From Tulasnella sp. 424 (taxonomy: Eukaryota; Basidiomycota; Agaricomycetes; Cantharellales; Tulasnellaceae): a DNA stretch of 64,000 bases. The stretch's first letter is position 1. Each line of letters starts with the position of its first letter. Below, piece after piece: positions 46,273-58,300 of this stretch. Under the pieces are notes generated by a model. The model was not told where the DNA came from and made no database searches. It was given only the letters and a program-made list of their open reading frames with translations. Position numbers and translations under genes: made by a program. The stretch spans positions 1 through 64,000 of the forward strand of contig WSUB01000099.1 in NCBI GenBank assembly GCA_019633425.1, written 5' to 3'.

Positions 46273-47928
46273 ATGCAGGACGTTACAACAAGTCCTGTAA
46301 GAAACAGAAGGAGGGCGGTTGACACATCGAACAACCCAGCTTTTACCGAGTCTCCATGGTCCTCGGACGACGTCTTCACCAGCGCTCTATCTTCAACGCA
46401 TTCCACGCAACGCCGGCTCAGAAATGGGAGTACAAGCAACGAACGACCGGGAGATATCCAAGGGTCAGGAGCTAATGGGTGGCAGGACAGCCCCGCGGAC
46501 GAAGACAACCATCTCTCGCCGTCTCGCTCGAAGTCCCGTGAAAGGACGGCCGGCAACACCATCAAGAGTCTAGCAGCCCTCGTCTTCCACCCGCTCACTC
46601 CGCCCATGGAGCCATCTGCACTCCCTCCTCTGTTCACGACCCCTCCGATCAAGTCCCGTCATTCGCACGACATTACCTCCCCTTTTTCCGAAGGAAGCAT
46701 CAGTCGGCGGCGAAATTTCAGCGATGGCAACTACGAATCTTACAGCAAGGCAATAGCGGGACTAGGCATCTCGGAAGGAAAGGCCAATGCGAAAAATAAA
46801 GGAAAGGGAAAGATTCTGGAAGAGCAGTGCGAAGTTATCGTACATGAGGTGCGTTGTCCAAGCATCCTGCAATGGAATCCTGGACTGAGACGACTACAAT
46901 CAAGGTTCAGCCTACAGACTCGCTCGCGGGTGTGGCCCTCAAGTATGGTGTCCAGGTAAATATCGTGCTCCGTCTATTGTTGCTATTTATTTAATCACAG
47001 CCTTTCCCTTGCACAGATTGCGGACATCCGAAAAGCCAACAAGTTGTGGGCGTCCGACTCTATCCACCTTCGCAAGACCCTCTATATACCCGTTGACGTT
47101 ATACCGGATCGTGGCAGCATCCTTGCCTCTGTTCAGGAGGAAGATTCCCCGAATGCTGGTCGGGTGAACGGTGCTTCGGAAAACAGACAACCCTCAAGTG
47201 AATCGCAAACTGGTTGGCCGGAAGACAGAGTATCGCGGCACCCAAGAGATGCCTCTTCTGGCTCCGGCTCTGGAGGTGGCACACCAAGCCGGAGCTTAGA
47301 ACGAAGGACTCTCGCCGTCGCAACGATCCGGCGAGTTCCAGCCTCTGAACTCTCCTTTTTCCCTCCTCCGACCGCCGACCCTCAACGGGATTCCTTGCTA
47401 TCAAGCTCTATACCAGGCGTAAATTCAATGTTCCCCGCAGCAACCATTTCAAGCGGCTCTGCCATCCTTTTCCCACAACTCTCATCTAACCCTGCTGGAA
47501 TGATATCATCCTCGCTTCGAGGTATTCCCTCTCTATTTACCACTTCGCTCCCCACCCTCCCTACTATATCCCCTCGCATCTCATTCTCAAGTGAAGGAAC
47601 CTCGGAGCAGTCGTCTGATGTGGAGATGGAAACCCTTGGATGGCCAAAACATGGAGCAAAAATACCCAACGGCGGCGCGGCTTTACGCAGCAAAGCTAAA
47701 GGGAGGTTGGCCGATATTGATTGGACCGGAGGAGCCGAGGAAGATGTGATAAGTAGCTTCCCTGCCGTAGGATCGGTGGCGAGCACGATTCGACCAGCCT
47801 CGGTCACGACTCAGTTTCAAGGGATCAGCGATACGACGTCATCGGCAACGAGACTGAGGATTCGGAATCAGCAGCCCGCGCCGTCACCCATGATGGCATT
47901 GCCAGGGCGGACGGCCAAGCCACCATAA
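46273..47928 (+). CDS. Intracellular LysM-domain protein
   Basis: Predicted exons 46273-46848, 46905-46955 and 47017-47928 (512 residues). There is no signal peptide (MQDVTTSPVRNRRRAV). The first 185 residues are Ser/Arg/Pro-rich and look disordered. A single LysM domain is spread over all three exons: VIVHEV, QPTDSLAGVALKYGVQ, IADIRKANKLWASDSIHLRKTLYIPV (landmark segments). The 51-nt middle exon encodes the first helix of the LysM fold. The C-terminal 270 residues are again disordered and Ser-rich. LysM proteins without secretion signals (LYSMD1-like) are common in eukaryotes with unknown roles; this is therefore unlikely to be a secreted chitin-binding effector. Confidence 0.82.
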
Positions 47929-49007
47929 TACCCGGCTATCCCATCGTCCGCCCTTGATGGGTTGCAAGCATCATCGGAAATTGGATCAGTTCCCCGCCTG
48001 CTTTTGTAGATCTAGAAGTGTAAAGACTTGTGTATATTGCTACAATGTCATTATCCTAAACTTGAAGCAGTTCTATACCTTTGTAATACAGCAGCCTGGT
48101 CTTAGCGATCTGTCTCTCTAGGATACCGTATCAGGACCTAACAGTTACCGGCTATCCGCGATCTCTCAAAAAGCCAATCGGACATTAAACCCTGACTGAA
48201 GGTCATTAATCTCGAACTCGTGGACGAGGAAAGGTTAACTGGACCTGGACCTCGCAAATAGCTTTGGTCAGCTCTCAAAGCTAAAGCGTCTGCGGCTGAT
48301 CTCAAGCTTCTTTCTCCAAAATTACATATCAAGACGCCCCCTACCGAATAGTTCCGTGATGGAATTCCCTATCGATCATCTGAGATTCGGCTGTCCGAGC
48401 ACGGCAGTGGGCTGCCGAGCACGATCAACCGGCGCCTTGCTGAAAACTCAACTTTGTCATTTGAGCGAATTTGGAAAGAGTTACTGACTCGGTCCATCCA
48501 AAGGGCCAATCGTATCGACCTTGCTTCCTTGGATCGACAGGAACAAGCTAGTCGTTCCTTTGGACGTCGCAGGAACCAATGCGCATGTCATTCCTGCAAA
48601 CCTTTGCATATCCGACTTTTCCTCTGGATGGGAACCAGGTACGCCGCCGATCCGGCTTCTCGAGGGAGGAGAAACCCAGTTACTGGACTGGAGCCCATTC
48701 TTAATGCGTACGTCACTCGGAAGACTTTCCTCATCTGTCGAGTTCGCATCCCTCTCCTCTCTTTCCAGTCCTGCCTCTACTCTCAAGCCAGAGTCGTTGT
48801 CTCGTCGATATACTCTATCCTTATTCGTATTACCCCACTCGTTCATTGGGTTCATCGTGCCCGGTCTTCCTGTTCACCTCACTCTCCTTACCCAACCCAC
48901 ACTCCTTTCTTACGCCAGTCATCGATTGACACGACAATCATCACTACCGTCGAACACCATTTCATACGACCAACACCCGAGACATCTCTTATAGCCTTCG
49001 ACTATCA
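47929..49007. other. Intergenic, no gene seen
   Basis: 1.08 kb between two tandem genes. A 213-codon frame on the plus strand (48454-49095) overlaps the next gene's start and shows no family signal. The last 250 bp are strongly pyrimidine-rich, as is usual for fungal promoters and 5' untranslated regions. Confidence 0.45.
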
Positions 49008-51107
49008 ATGCCACGCATACCGCTTCGCACCGAACCCTACTCGTCGCCCGCCCGTCAGCAGCGTCACTTCAAGTCCAAACGTGACCGGACTCTAAAACAA
49101 CTTGGCAGCGCGTCGCATATCAATGGCTCCCAGTTCGCATTGATGCTCGTCAGCGCGAAAGGCGAGGTTGAAGTCTATGCGAGCGAGCTCTTCAAACCTT
49201 CTTTGCCTCGATGGATGAACGAAACTATCAAGTCTGAAGCCCGCGCGATCCTACTTGAAGACAGGGAGAGAAGAGCGAGTAATCCGCGCGTAGGAGGGCA
49301 GCAGTTGGTGGAGGTCGAGCTGCCGGAGGACGAGGATGGCAACGTCTACCAAGTGTCGAGCGACTATCTAGCATTCGGTGGTGGCGACATGACCCCTCCC
49401 TTCGAAGGCGCGGAATCCGTAAATGGTGACATATCTCCATTTCCATCGCCTACAAAGTCCCGCCAAAGTCCTCCGACTCTTACTCCTGTCAACACCGAAA
49501 TCGCAAACCAGCTGTTTAACCAAGCGCGTGAAGAAGGTGGCCTCACACCCGTCACCCTAGCCGGTGGACCGCTCACGCCTTCGACCACCGAAACCTTGGT
49601 ATCGGCTTCATCATCAAACCTTAATCCGAACGGTGTCACCTCGGCCCTGGACGAATGGTTTTGCAACAAGTTCCATCTACTGCAGCAGAATACGTGCAAG
49701 CTTGTAGCGAAGTGCTGGATTAAGGTATAGCTGCTCGTCCAACCATTCGTTGCCAGTCGCTCAAAGGGTTTCTACGCAGGTTATCGAGCCCAAAAAGCAG
49801 AACAAGTATCCGTATCAGCGCGCGGAGGAGAGCAGGCCGGAATGGTGGCCTCTTGGTGTTCGTCACAAGGAGCCTGATCATTTAATCAAGCCTGGTATGT
49901 TCGTTGGATGGGTCGACGAGGTATCAGGCTAAGCACCTCAATAGAACGCAACGCCTTGCTCCTTGCTATCCTCAACTCTGGGCGGGTTCCCGTCACTCGA
50001 CTCGAACTTAGTACCGCCGAAGCCATGGCCCACATTCAGCCTGACAAGTTTGCCATTCTCCGAGAGATATATGCGATGGCCAAGGAACAGGAAATGAGAC
50101 GTAACAATCCAGGTCCGTCGTTGGAGTGTACTTTCACTCAGATTCCTAATCTAATCCCTCTTCGCCTATCAGATTACAAGCCGCGACTTCCTTTGACGGT
50201 CGTTTCGGTCCTCCCGCATGGACCCTCTCCGATGGACGATCATTTGGGGCGCGATAGCACCCTCGGCAAACGGCGAAGGTCCGTCAGCGAGAATATAACG
50301 GACACGGAACCACGACGTCAATCCCGCCGACTCACCTTCGGCATGCAATCAGTGCACGACACGTCAAGATCAGATAGCCTACCGGGCTCACGACAGCCAT
50401 CCGCAACCATCCCTCGCGGACAAATCGCTCCTCAACCTGCGATATCCCCTTCGCACTCAATGCACCACCTCCCAATGCCACCACATCCGTTTGCTTTTGC
50501 TCCGCATGGTATGCCGCCAATGTTGCATCACCCGGACGTCGTGGGCTTTGACCCTCAACGCCTTCACCACCTCGATGTCCCTGGTCCCCACCAGTTTCCG
50601 CCGTCATTGCATGGGGCGCCATTCCCATTCGGCCCATTCGGAGGCGAGCACTTGGCTTTCTCCATTCCGCCCCATATGTCATTACCCGGAATCAACGAAG
50701 AGCTAGCCCATTTGATCGCAAGGAGGTCGGCTCAAAGCGCTCAAGCCCCGCAGCCCTTGAACCATCCGCCAACCCAACAGGCAGCCGGTCTTCCTCTTCC
50801 TCCTTCGCCAAATTCGATCACGATGATGATGTGGGCCGGAATACCCCACGAAAGCCTCCCTCAACATCCGCTGCTGACAGAAGGCGTCACGACGCCAGGC
50901 ATCTATCACCCTCTGCCTTCCTATCCGTCATCCGTTCATGCAGACTCGTGGTGTTCAGACTCGCAGCAATTAGAGAAGCCTGTAGATGAATCTCGCCCAG
51001 CCACCCCGCCAGAAGGGACCTTGTCGACGGCGATAGCTACAGCGCCGGTGGCAGAGTCGCAGTCGAATTCAATCACGGATGATCTGGACGCGGCTTGGCT
51101 TAAATGA
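49008..51107 (+). CDS. YDR124W-like helical-bundle protein (DUF2841), possibly a nuclear regulator
   Basis: Predicted exons 49008-49724, 49780-49894, 49945-51107 (664 residues). The N-terminal segment [19 protein letters not shown] and GEVEVYASE resembles the start of fungal regulators of this class. The diagnostic region is [59 protein letters not shown] across both introns, as in the YDR124W-like helical-bundle family, whose A. fumigatus member belongs to a subtelomeric HrmA-associated cluster. The C-terminal half is disordered and His/Pro-rich ([17 protein letters not shown]). The function is poorly known; a DNA-associated role has been suggested for the family. Splice phases agree throughout. 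Confidence 0.7.
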
Positions 51108-52320
51108 GCATCGCAGAAAATGTAAACTGGTGCTCTGTATTGGTCTTGGTATTCCTATTGGTGTAGTTGGGCTAGATGTAATTATATGTAGAGCTGCTTT
51201 AAAACCACATTCCTTCAACTTGGGAATCTGTCCCGCTTCGTGGCTTGAGGGCAATAGCACGCCAAGTAGATGGCATTAGAAATGGCGCTTAGATAAAGAG
51301 ACATAAGATTCACGCTGAGGTCATGGTCTTCGTTATCGGGCACTGGCCTGTGTAACTTGGGTTTGCGTTGGCGCTGGTCTCATCCGCAACGCAATGCTTG
51401 GCTTGCTGTGCTTGGGCGCCTCTGATCCTCAACTCCGAAGCATAAAATTAGAATCGGACCAACTCCAGTTCACATTGGAGGGTTGACTTCAGTAGGGATA
51501 CTTGTAATCATATTTATGCAACGGTTATACCTTTTGCATTATTCGTTAGGCGCACTGGAAGTGAGAAGATTGATGGTTTCCACACGAAGTCTTGGCAACG
51601 AAATGGGCCGAGGTGATTGCCGTAGGCGCCTACGTGGTAAAATGTCGGGTCCAAGTGTGCCTAGGCGTCCCTGGGCATGCAGTCCATTATCCAACAGTGC
51701 TCCTCCAGTGCGCACGGGCTGGAGTCAACGACGTTGAGAGATGTATGATTTCGACGTCGGGATTGTTGGTGAGAGTTTGTGCATCGATGACCTGCCTTGT
51801 TGTGCGTGTTGTAGCAGTCTGAGACTGCATTGTGCGATCTGCTGCCAGTTGAAGCACCTTTGTCTCCACCCCAGCGCTCAGTGTCTCCAAGTGCTCGTAA
51901 TCCACATCCCACTTAACAACCCACTCTACCTTCGACTCTACTGACTGCGGTCGTCTTTGACGCTCCCGGCGGCCGTTAGAGAACGACAGACATAGCGGCA
52001 CTGTAGATCTGGTTCGCACAGCAAACGAAGCAAAAAGGCCCCTGAGCACCGCCCTTTAGTTGGAATTACAATACCCCAAGCGGTCATCGTCCCTCCATCA
52101 CCTCGCTCCTCTCCCACCATCTCCTCCCTCTATAGAGAAACTTCGCTGGACGATCATTCTATACTTTACGCACTCTTACTTGACTCTCTGTACAAAAATC
52201 TTTGAAACGACATCGCACGACACACGCAATTCAACTTTCAACCGACAGTGACGACGACAAAGGGTCCTTCCCAACCTCAACCAAACCCAACACCGTTCTG
52301 GTTCAGCCACACGCTGAAAA
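51108..52320. other. Intergenic, no gene seen
   Basis: 1.2 kb upstream of the NIPA-like gene. Short frames exist on both strands without recognisable content. The 200 bp before 52321 are CT-rich, like a fungal promoter and leader. Confidence 0.45.
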
Positions 52321-55040
52321 ATGTCAGATCCAAGCACAACAGAATCACTAGTAGCATCAGCTACGTCTGCGGTAGCAGAGGCAACTACATCCGCAGCAGC
52401 AGATTTAAAGAGCAATGGCTCCCTCAAAATCGTCGGTACGCAGTCGACGCCACTTCTCTCCTGTAGACTAAAGTTAACCATGTCTTCCTACTCGTCTAGG
52501 TGTAATACTCGCAATCTCATCGGGTGTTTTGATCGGCTCCAGTTTCGTCTTTAAGAAGAAGGGTCTCCTGCAAAGTCAGGCGGGCGGTCCCGCCGGTGAG
52601 GGAGTGGCGTATCTCAAGTCGGTCAGTTAACCGTTCCCCACAAGTCGCAACAAACGCTTCCGTATCTAACAACCTCTCGTTTCCCTGCGGCATGCAGTGG
52701 CTATGGTGGACCGGCATGACTATGATGATCCTCGGCGAACTATGCAACTTCGCCGCTTACGCATTCGTAGATGCTATCGTAGTGGTGAGCATCCCATCTC
52801 GGCCTCCGCAATTCCGCCCTATGGCTCAGTTGTAGTGACCGTCATCGCTTTTACGCGAACCCACCACACTTTCGGTCTAGACTCCGCTAGGGGCTCTTTC
52901 AGTCGTCATCTGCGCTATCCTCTCGTCCATGTTCCTAAAGGAAACCTTGACCTTCTTCGGCTGGATTGGATGTTTCCTATGTGAGCTTGCTGCCCACTGT
53001 TCCCTTTCTTTCTTCTCTAACGCGCTATCCTCTAGCTATCGTCGGTTCGATCATCATTGCTCTCAACGGCCCTCAGGAACAAGCAGTCTCAACCATCAAA
53101 GAATTCCAGCACCTATTCTTCGCTCCAGGATTCCTCGTCTTTGGATCAGTCCTTATAATTGGTTCATTAGTCATCATCTTCTTCTTCGCCCCAAAGTGAG
53201 TTGGCTGTCGCCGCACCCTGTCACCTCCTGCTTACGACCGAATTCTCTACTAGGTACGGCAAGCAGAACATGATTTGGTACATCGCTGTGTGCTCGATGA
53301 TTGGTGGTTTGAGCGTCAGCTGCATCCAAGGTATTGGGGCAGCGATCGTCACCAGTATCCGTGGAGAAAATCAGGTCCGCTGCTTTTTCTGTCCTACCGA
53401 GGAGCCCATTCCCTCTCTGACACCAATCACAGTTTAAACAATGGTTTACCTATTTCTTACTGGTCTTCGTGACCGTTACACTTGGTATAGCGTATTCCAC
53501 TTATCGACGCCAAAACGAAACTAACAGATCACGACGTTCTTCGTAGTGACGGAGATCTATTACCTCAACGTCGCCCTGGCGTTGTTCAATACAGGTATGT
53601 ACCTATACCTTAGCTCTTTGACAATGCCCTAATATCGGATTCTCTTCCAGCAATGGGTACAGTCTACCAAACACAGCAGGATCCCTCGAGGTTTCCAGAC
53701 TGACCATTTGCAATCCAGTCACTCCAACGTACTACGTCATCTTCACAGCATGCACTCTCATCACTTCCGTGGTTCTTTACCAAGGTCTCAAGTCGACGGC
53801 CATGCAAATCATCACAGTCGTCATGGGTGGGGCTGCCGAAAAGTCTTCGTCGCCTCATGATTATCTGACTCTTGTCTACCCGCATAGGCTTCTTGGTCAT
53901 CTGTGCTGGTATCATCATCTTGCAAATGAGCAAAGTCGATCCCGAACAACTTGGCAAGCTTGACCGCAAATCGACAATTTTACTCAAAGCTGCTCAACAG
54001 GAGGTGCAGACGTCGGAAAAGGGTGGTATTACTTCTTTGGAGGACCCTGGAATGGATGCTCTGTAAGTGGATCCCATCCCCTTGTCGTTGTGCCTCTCTC
54101 TAACCAACACCTTTGCAGACGTGGCTCGTTCGGCACCGTTGGAAGCATCATTCGAGCACGAAGCGCCAAGAGATTAAGCATGTCATCAAGAGGATCCCAA
54201 TACCGCCCTCGTGTTCAATCCGACTTGGAAGCAAACAACAATGTTGCAGACCACCGATCCAACCGACTGTCGACCCAAGGGTTGGAGCACTTGCCACGAC
54301 ATCAATTATACGACGCTCCTGTCCGACCTTCAGTGGACCTGCGGAACTCGACCCAATCAATAGATGAGGAGGAGTCTGTGCGGACGCCCTTGGCCCAAAA
54401 GGACAACCTACCAGGGCCTCCCGTCCCGGACAAAGGGAAAAGTCCAAGGATGCAGAGCATCAAATTTGGCACCGAGGACGTTGCACATTATTATCCAACT
54501 GCAGGAAGAGGGCAAGCTATCCACGAACAACGAGCCGGACGCGGTCCTTCTTCCCAGTTCCAGCAACGTTTACCATCGCAATCCGAGTTCGACGAAACTA
54601 GGTTCTCGACCCCCAAAGTCGTCACCCCACCCGCTCAAACGACCGCATACGGAAGTCGAGGAGCTGGAGCGTCGTACATCAATCCATTCAACACCCCGCC
54701 GGACGACCACCCGTTATCGCAGGTGGAATCGAGGAGCAGCACGATCATGACATCTCTGAGCAACGACCAAAGCATCGTTTCGCTTGCTTCCACGACGGGC
54801 GCAGACAAGAGAGACTCTCTTGATCCATATGACAGTCCACCGGAAGCGGCGTTCCGTCCTGGAAGAAGGTACCCATCATCTCGAGGGTCGGATGACCTAG
54901 AAGAGTCGCAGCGGTTGGTGGGCCGTGCAAGAGGGAGGGATAGTCCCGATTCGCAAGATAGCGTGCCCACTCCTGATCAAGACTTGAGGCCGGGGCAGAT
55001 CAGGCTGTTACCTTCGTTGCCAAAAATGAATCAGTCGTAA
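52321..55040 (+). CDS. NIPA-type magnesium transporter
   Basis: Multi-pass membrane protein of the NIPA/DUF803 magnesium transporter family, split by about nine introns. ATG at 52321 gives a short Ser/Ala-rich tail. Transmembrane segments and family motifs follow: VILAISSGVLIGSSFVFKKK, GLLQSQAG, WLWWTGMTMMILGELCNFAA, TPLGALSVVICAILSSMFLKE, GCFLCIVGSIIIALNGP, FLVFGSVLIIGSLVIIFF, MIWYIAVCSMIGGLSVSC, a QWFTYFLLVFVTVTL segment, EIYYLNVALALFNTA, VTPTYYVIFTACTLITSVV, and FLVICAGIIILQM. The C-terminal 350 residues are a cytosolic, disordered Ser/Pro-rich tail typical of fungal members. Likely location is the plasma or endosomal membrane. It is convergent with the RdRP gene that follows. Confidence 0.9.
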
Positions 55041-55399
55041 GGCGTTCTTTCTGTCTTTTCCTCGTTTGGACTTTGCCGCCGCCCTTTCCACTTTCCACCT
55101 TCCCCCCCCCCCTTCTGATTTGGACGTTTTGTTGTTATTAATTTTCCGTGCATGAGTTGTTTACTTTCCCCCTTTGCTTCCGTGCTGTTGTACTCGAGCT
55201 TCGCATCTCCATTAAATGTACCTTGAACGCAAAATACGAACGTCACGGTACAGAGCGGTTGGGTCTCGGCTTTCACTGGCTTCATCCTCACTTAATACCT
55301 CAAGCGCCGCTCGACTGTACCGACCGAGAGAAATTTGTTCTGGAATTACGGACATGACACACGTGTTTCAATCAGACTTGTCACAACCTCCTGTATCGA
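55041..55399. other. Intergenic between convergent NIPA and RdRP genes
   Basis: 360 bp containing two 3' untranslated regions; CT-rich with a run of C at about 55104. No gene seen. Confidence 0.5.
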
Positions 55400-58300
55400 T
55401 TACAACGTCTCCTCCGCCACCTCGGCAGTGTCTATTTCGTACAACACGTCCAAGACCGAAGTCAATGCGATCAAAGAGAAGCTGTTCTTCCCGAATTTGT
55501 TTGCTCTAGCCATCTCCCATGCTACCTCGAGGCAAGTCCACGCTCGGCCCAATTGCTCTGGTAAGCTGAAAACCGAACGGTCGCCGATAATTTCACGCTT
55601 CATGAGCCTGACAAGATTCTGGGACTGCTTGGCAAGTCTCTCTGTCAGAGCTCTACGCTTCCGAGACTCATTGAGAGCCGTAGTCTTGCCCAGAATCGTT
55701 CCTAACACAACCTCCTCCTCATTAAGACGGCTGTTGGCACTTTGGGCGAGGCTGTGGGTTGCGCATTGGTACTTGAGGTCGTACGAGAAGCGAGCGAATA
55801 GCTGATGGAAGAAATGGTCGTCTACAGCTTCGACTTCGCTATTGTTGAGAATGCTGAACACCTTTTCTTCCAAAGCGTTGCGTACGGTATCCTCTTGATT
55901 CACGGGTCGGTCAACAGGGGCGGGTTCGGGATCGCCAAGTTGGATTGCGCGGAAAAGAACTCCCAGAGCTCGAATCGATTCGTAGTAGTCGCCATTATTG
56001 GGATCGGCGGATTCGGGGCAATACCAATCCGGGATGTCCGTTGGTTTGGGCATACCGTCGATTTTAACGGGCTGATTTATAGGCCTTAGTTAGAGCATAG
56101 AAGCACTAGAGTTTCTCAGCCACTCACCATACCGGTTTTGGGATAGTCAACGGCATCGGAATAAAGCTTTGCGTAGTGGAGACAGTCTTTGTCCAGAACT
56201 CCTTCAGGACGCTGATCCGCAAGACGAAGGTGGTTGATTCCGATCAGACCCAAAGTATCTGAGAGAGTGCCATGGTAAGAAGGTGGAGGAATGTGAGCGA
56301 TCAAAAGACATACCGTGCGTCATGTACTGGATCACAAATTCCGCAACGTCTTTGATTGTGCTTGGCCGCTTCAGTATGTGTCTCTCAGACGGATCATACG
56401 CGGCTGCGATTTCATACTTTGTGGGATGTAAATCGAGGTTCCTGATGAGGTAATAAACGTCTCCGTCTAGAACGCCATTCAGGTCAGTTGTCTATGGCAC
56501 GACTCGGAACGGAGGAACAGGCTGTAAATTTACCAAGATCGCCACCACCAAGGCAAGAAGGAAGTGGGCGTTGGCCCTTTACAGAAAACACCACGGTATT
56601 CGGGAGGTTCTCGATGTCGTAAGGAGATCCGACTTCGGGTTTACCCACTGCAGTTACCAGTTGAACGTCTCCAGGGTGGACAGTTGGACTGGAACACACG
56701 CAAGCAATAGCAAATGGTCAAAATGAAGCTAAGTGCTTAGGAGAGGGCGAGAACATACCTTCGGCATATCAAGATGGGACCCTCGAGAAATTCAGGCTGT
56801 TTGCCTTGTTCGTGAATACAGGCTAGAAATCCGTCGTGAGCCTTGGCGGACATCGTGGAGGGGGCTAAACGAACCAAATATCTCTCCATCTTCAAGCTGA
56901 TTATGAACATCAGCAACTCCAACGAGTGTCCAGCTATCAGGGACTGGGAAAAGTGAAAGTGAGTCACCCAACCCCAATCGGCTCAGAGCGTAGCGGCTTG
57001 CCTGGGATACGAGCGTGATACTTGAGTTCACGTTTAACATGGTAGAGAGAAAAGCTCAAAAGTTTTCTGAAGAATGGGTCGCGACCGTGAAGCTCTTGTA
57101 GGTTGTACCGAGAGAGTCTTGCGAGGAGGCTTGGAAGTTCAAATGCTTTACCAAGCTCATACGTCTCCATCAAATATGCAGAGCTGCCAGGTTGGTTCAA
57201 GGCAGTCTGTGATTGTTCTAGCGCTTCGTCTTGAAGCTTGACAAAAACTGAATGCTTGACACCGAGAGTATCGAGAAGCATGATCAAAGGTCTGGACAAC
57301 GTCGTTTGGAATGTGAAACTCTTCGCCAAAAAAGCAGATCTCCCACCTATTCAAGTACATTTTACTCGGTTTGTTAAAGGCTTCCGAGATTTCAATACCC
57401 AGCGAATCTGGCGCGTCAAATTTATCCATCGACGGTCGGACTTGGATCAGCTATAATACGGTAAACATGAAGAAACGTCAAAAATGCAGCAACACTCGCA
57501 ATGACTGTGACAAACCCGTTTGCCTTTCAGCCGATAGTCCACTGATACTACTCCTTTATATCCTCCAAGTCGAATCTGTCTCCCAAAATTTCAGTGGAAT
57601 TTTTAGAACGGGACTTGGCCATCATCGCGCACCTGGTAAGCTCTTGGGCGGACTTGCTCGTCGGTTTCGGGCCTGCTCTTGACACGTTTCGGACGAAGTT
57701 CGCAGAGCCTTTGCCAAATTTCATCTGCAAGGTCAGGAGAGATGGTCCCATGTCCGTCTGTCCAGAGGAGTTTCCTCGGTTTGATTTCTTCATTGTCTCC
57801 ATACTGAATCTGGGTCTCTTTTTCGACATCTGGAATCACTTCGATCTCATCGGACTCCAATTCAACGGACGGATCTGTAGATGAAAAACTAGAACGGGGG
57901 TGGTCACCCGAAGTGCCATGAAGGAAGGTCTGGCGTATGCGCTGTCAGGGTTGGAGACTCACGCCTGAGAGATACGTGCTCCATATCTATGGATATAGTA
58001 TTAGGTAATGTTGGTGAACCATCTCCCAGCCAATGACGAATTTGTTCACCTTGCTGGACAATAAATCTCTTTGCGGAAATTTCCCAGACCAGCTCGTATT
58101 GTGTCCGCGTTCATCTCGCCCTCGGTCGGGTGCGTGAAGGGATAAACGAACCAAAAGGAATGTTGCCTCAACTATACACGAGAGTTAGTAGTGCAGACTT
58201 TTGGGACGTTGACCCACTGACCCCGGAGCCCGAATATGCCAAGAATTCGAAATGCCGACCAGCAATTTCAATACCTAGTTGAGATCGGAGAACGTTAGGC

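Noticed and set aside
48454..49095. 213-codon plus-strand frame
   Set aside because: It overlaps the start of the YDR124W-like gene in another frame and reads as pyrimidine-rich leader sequence.
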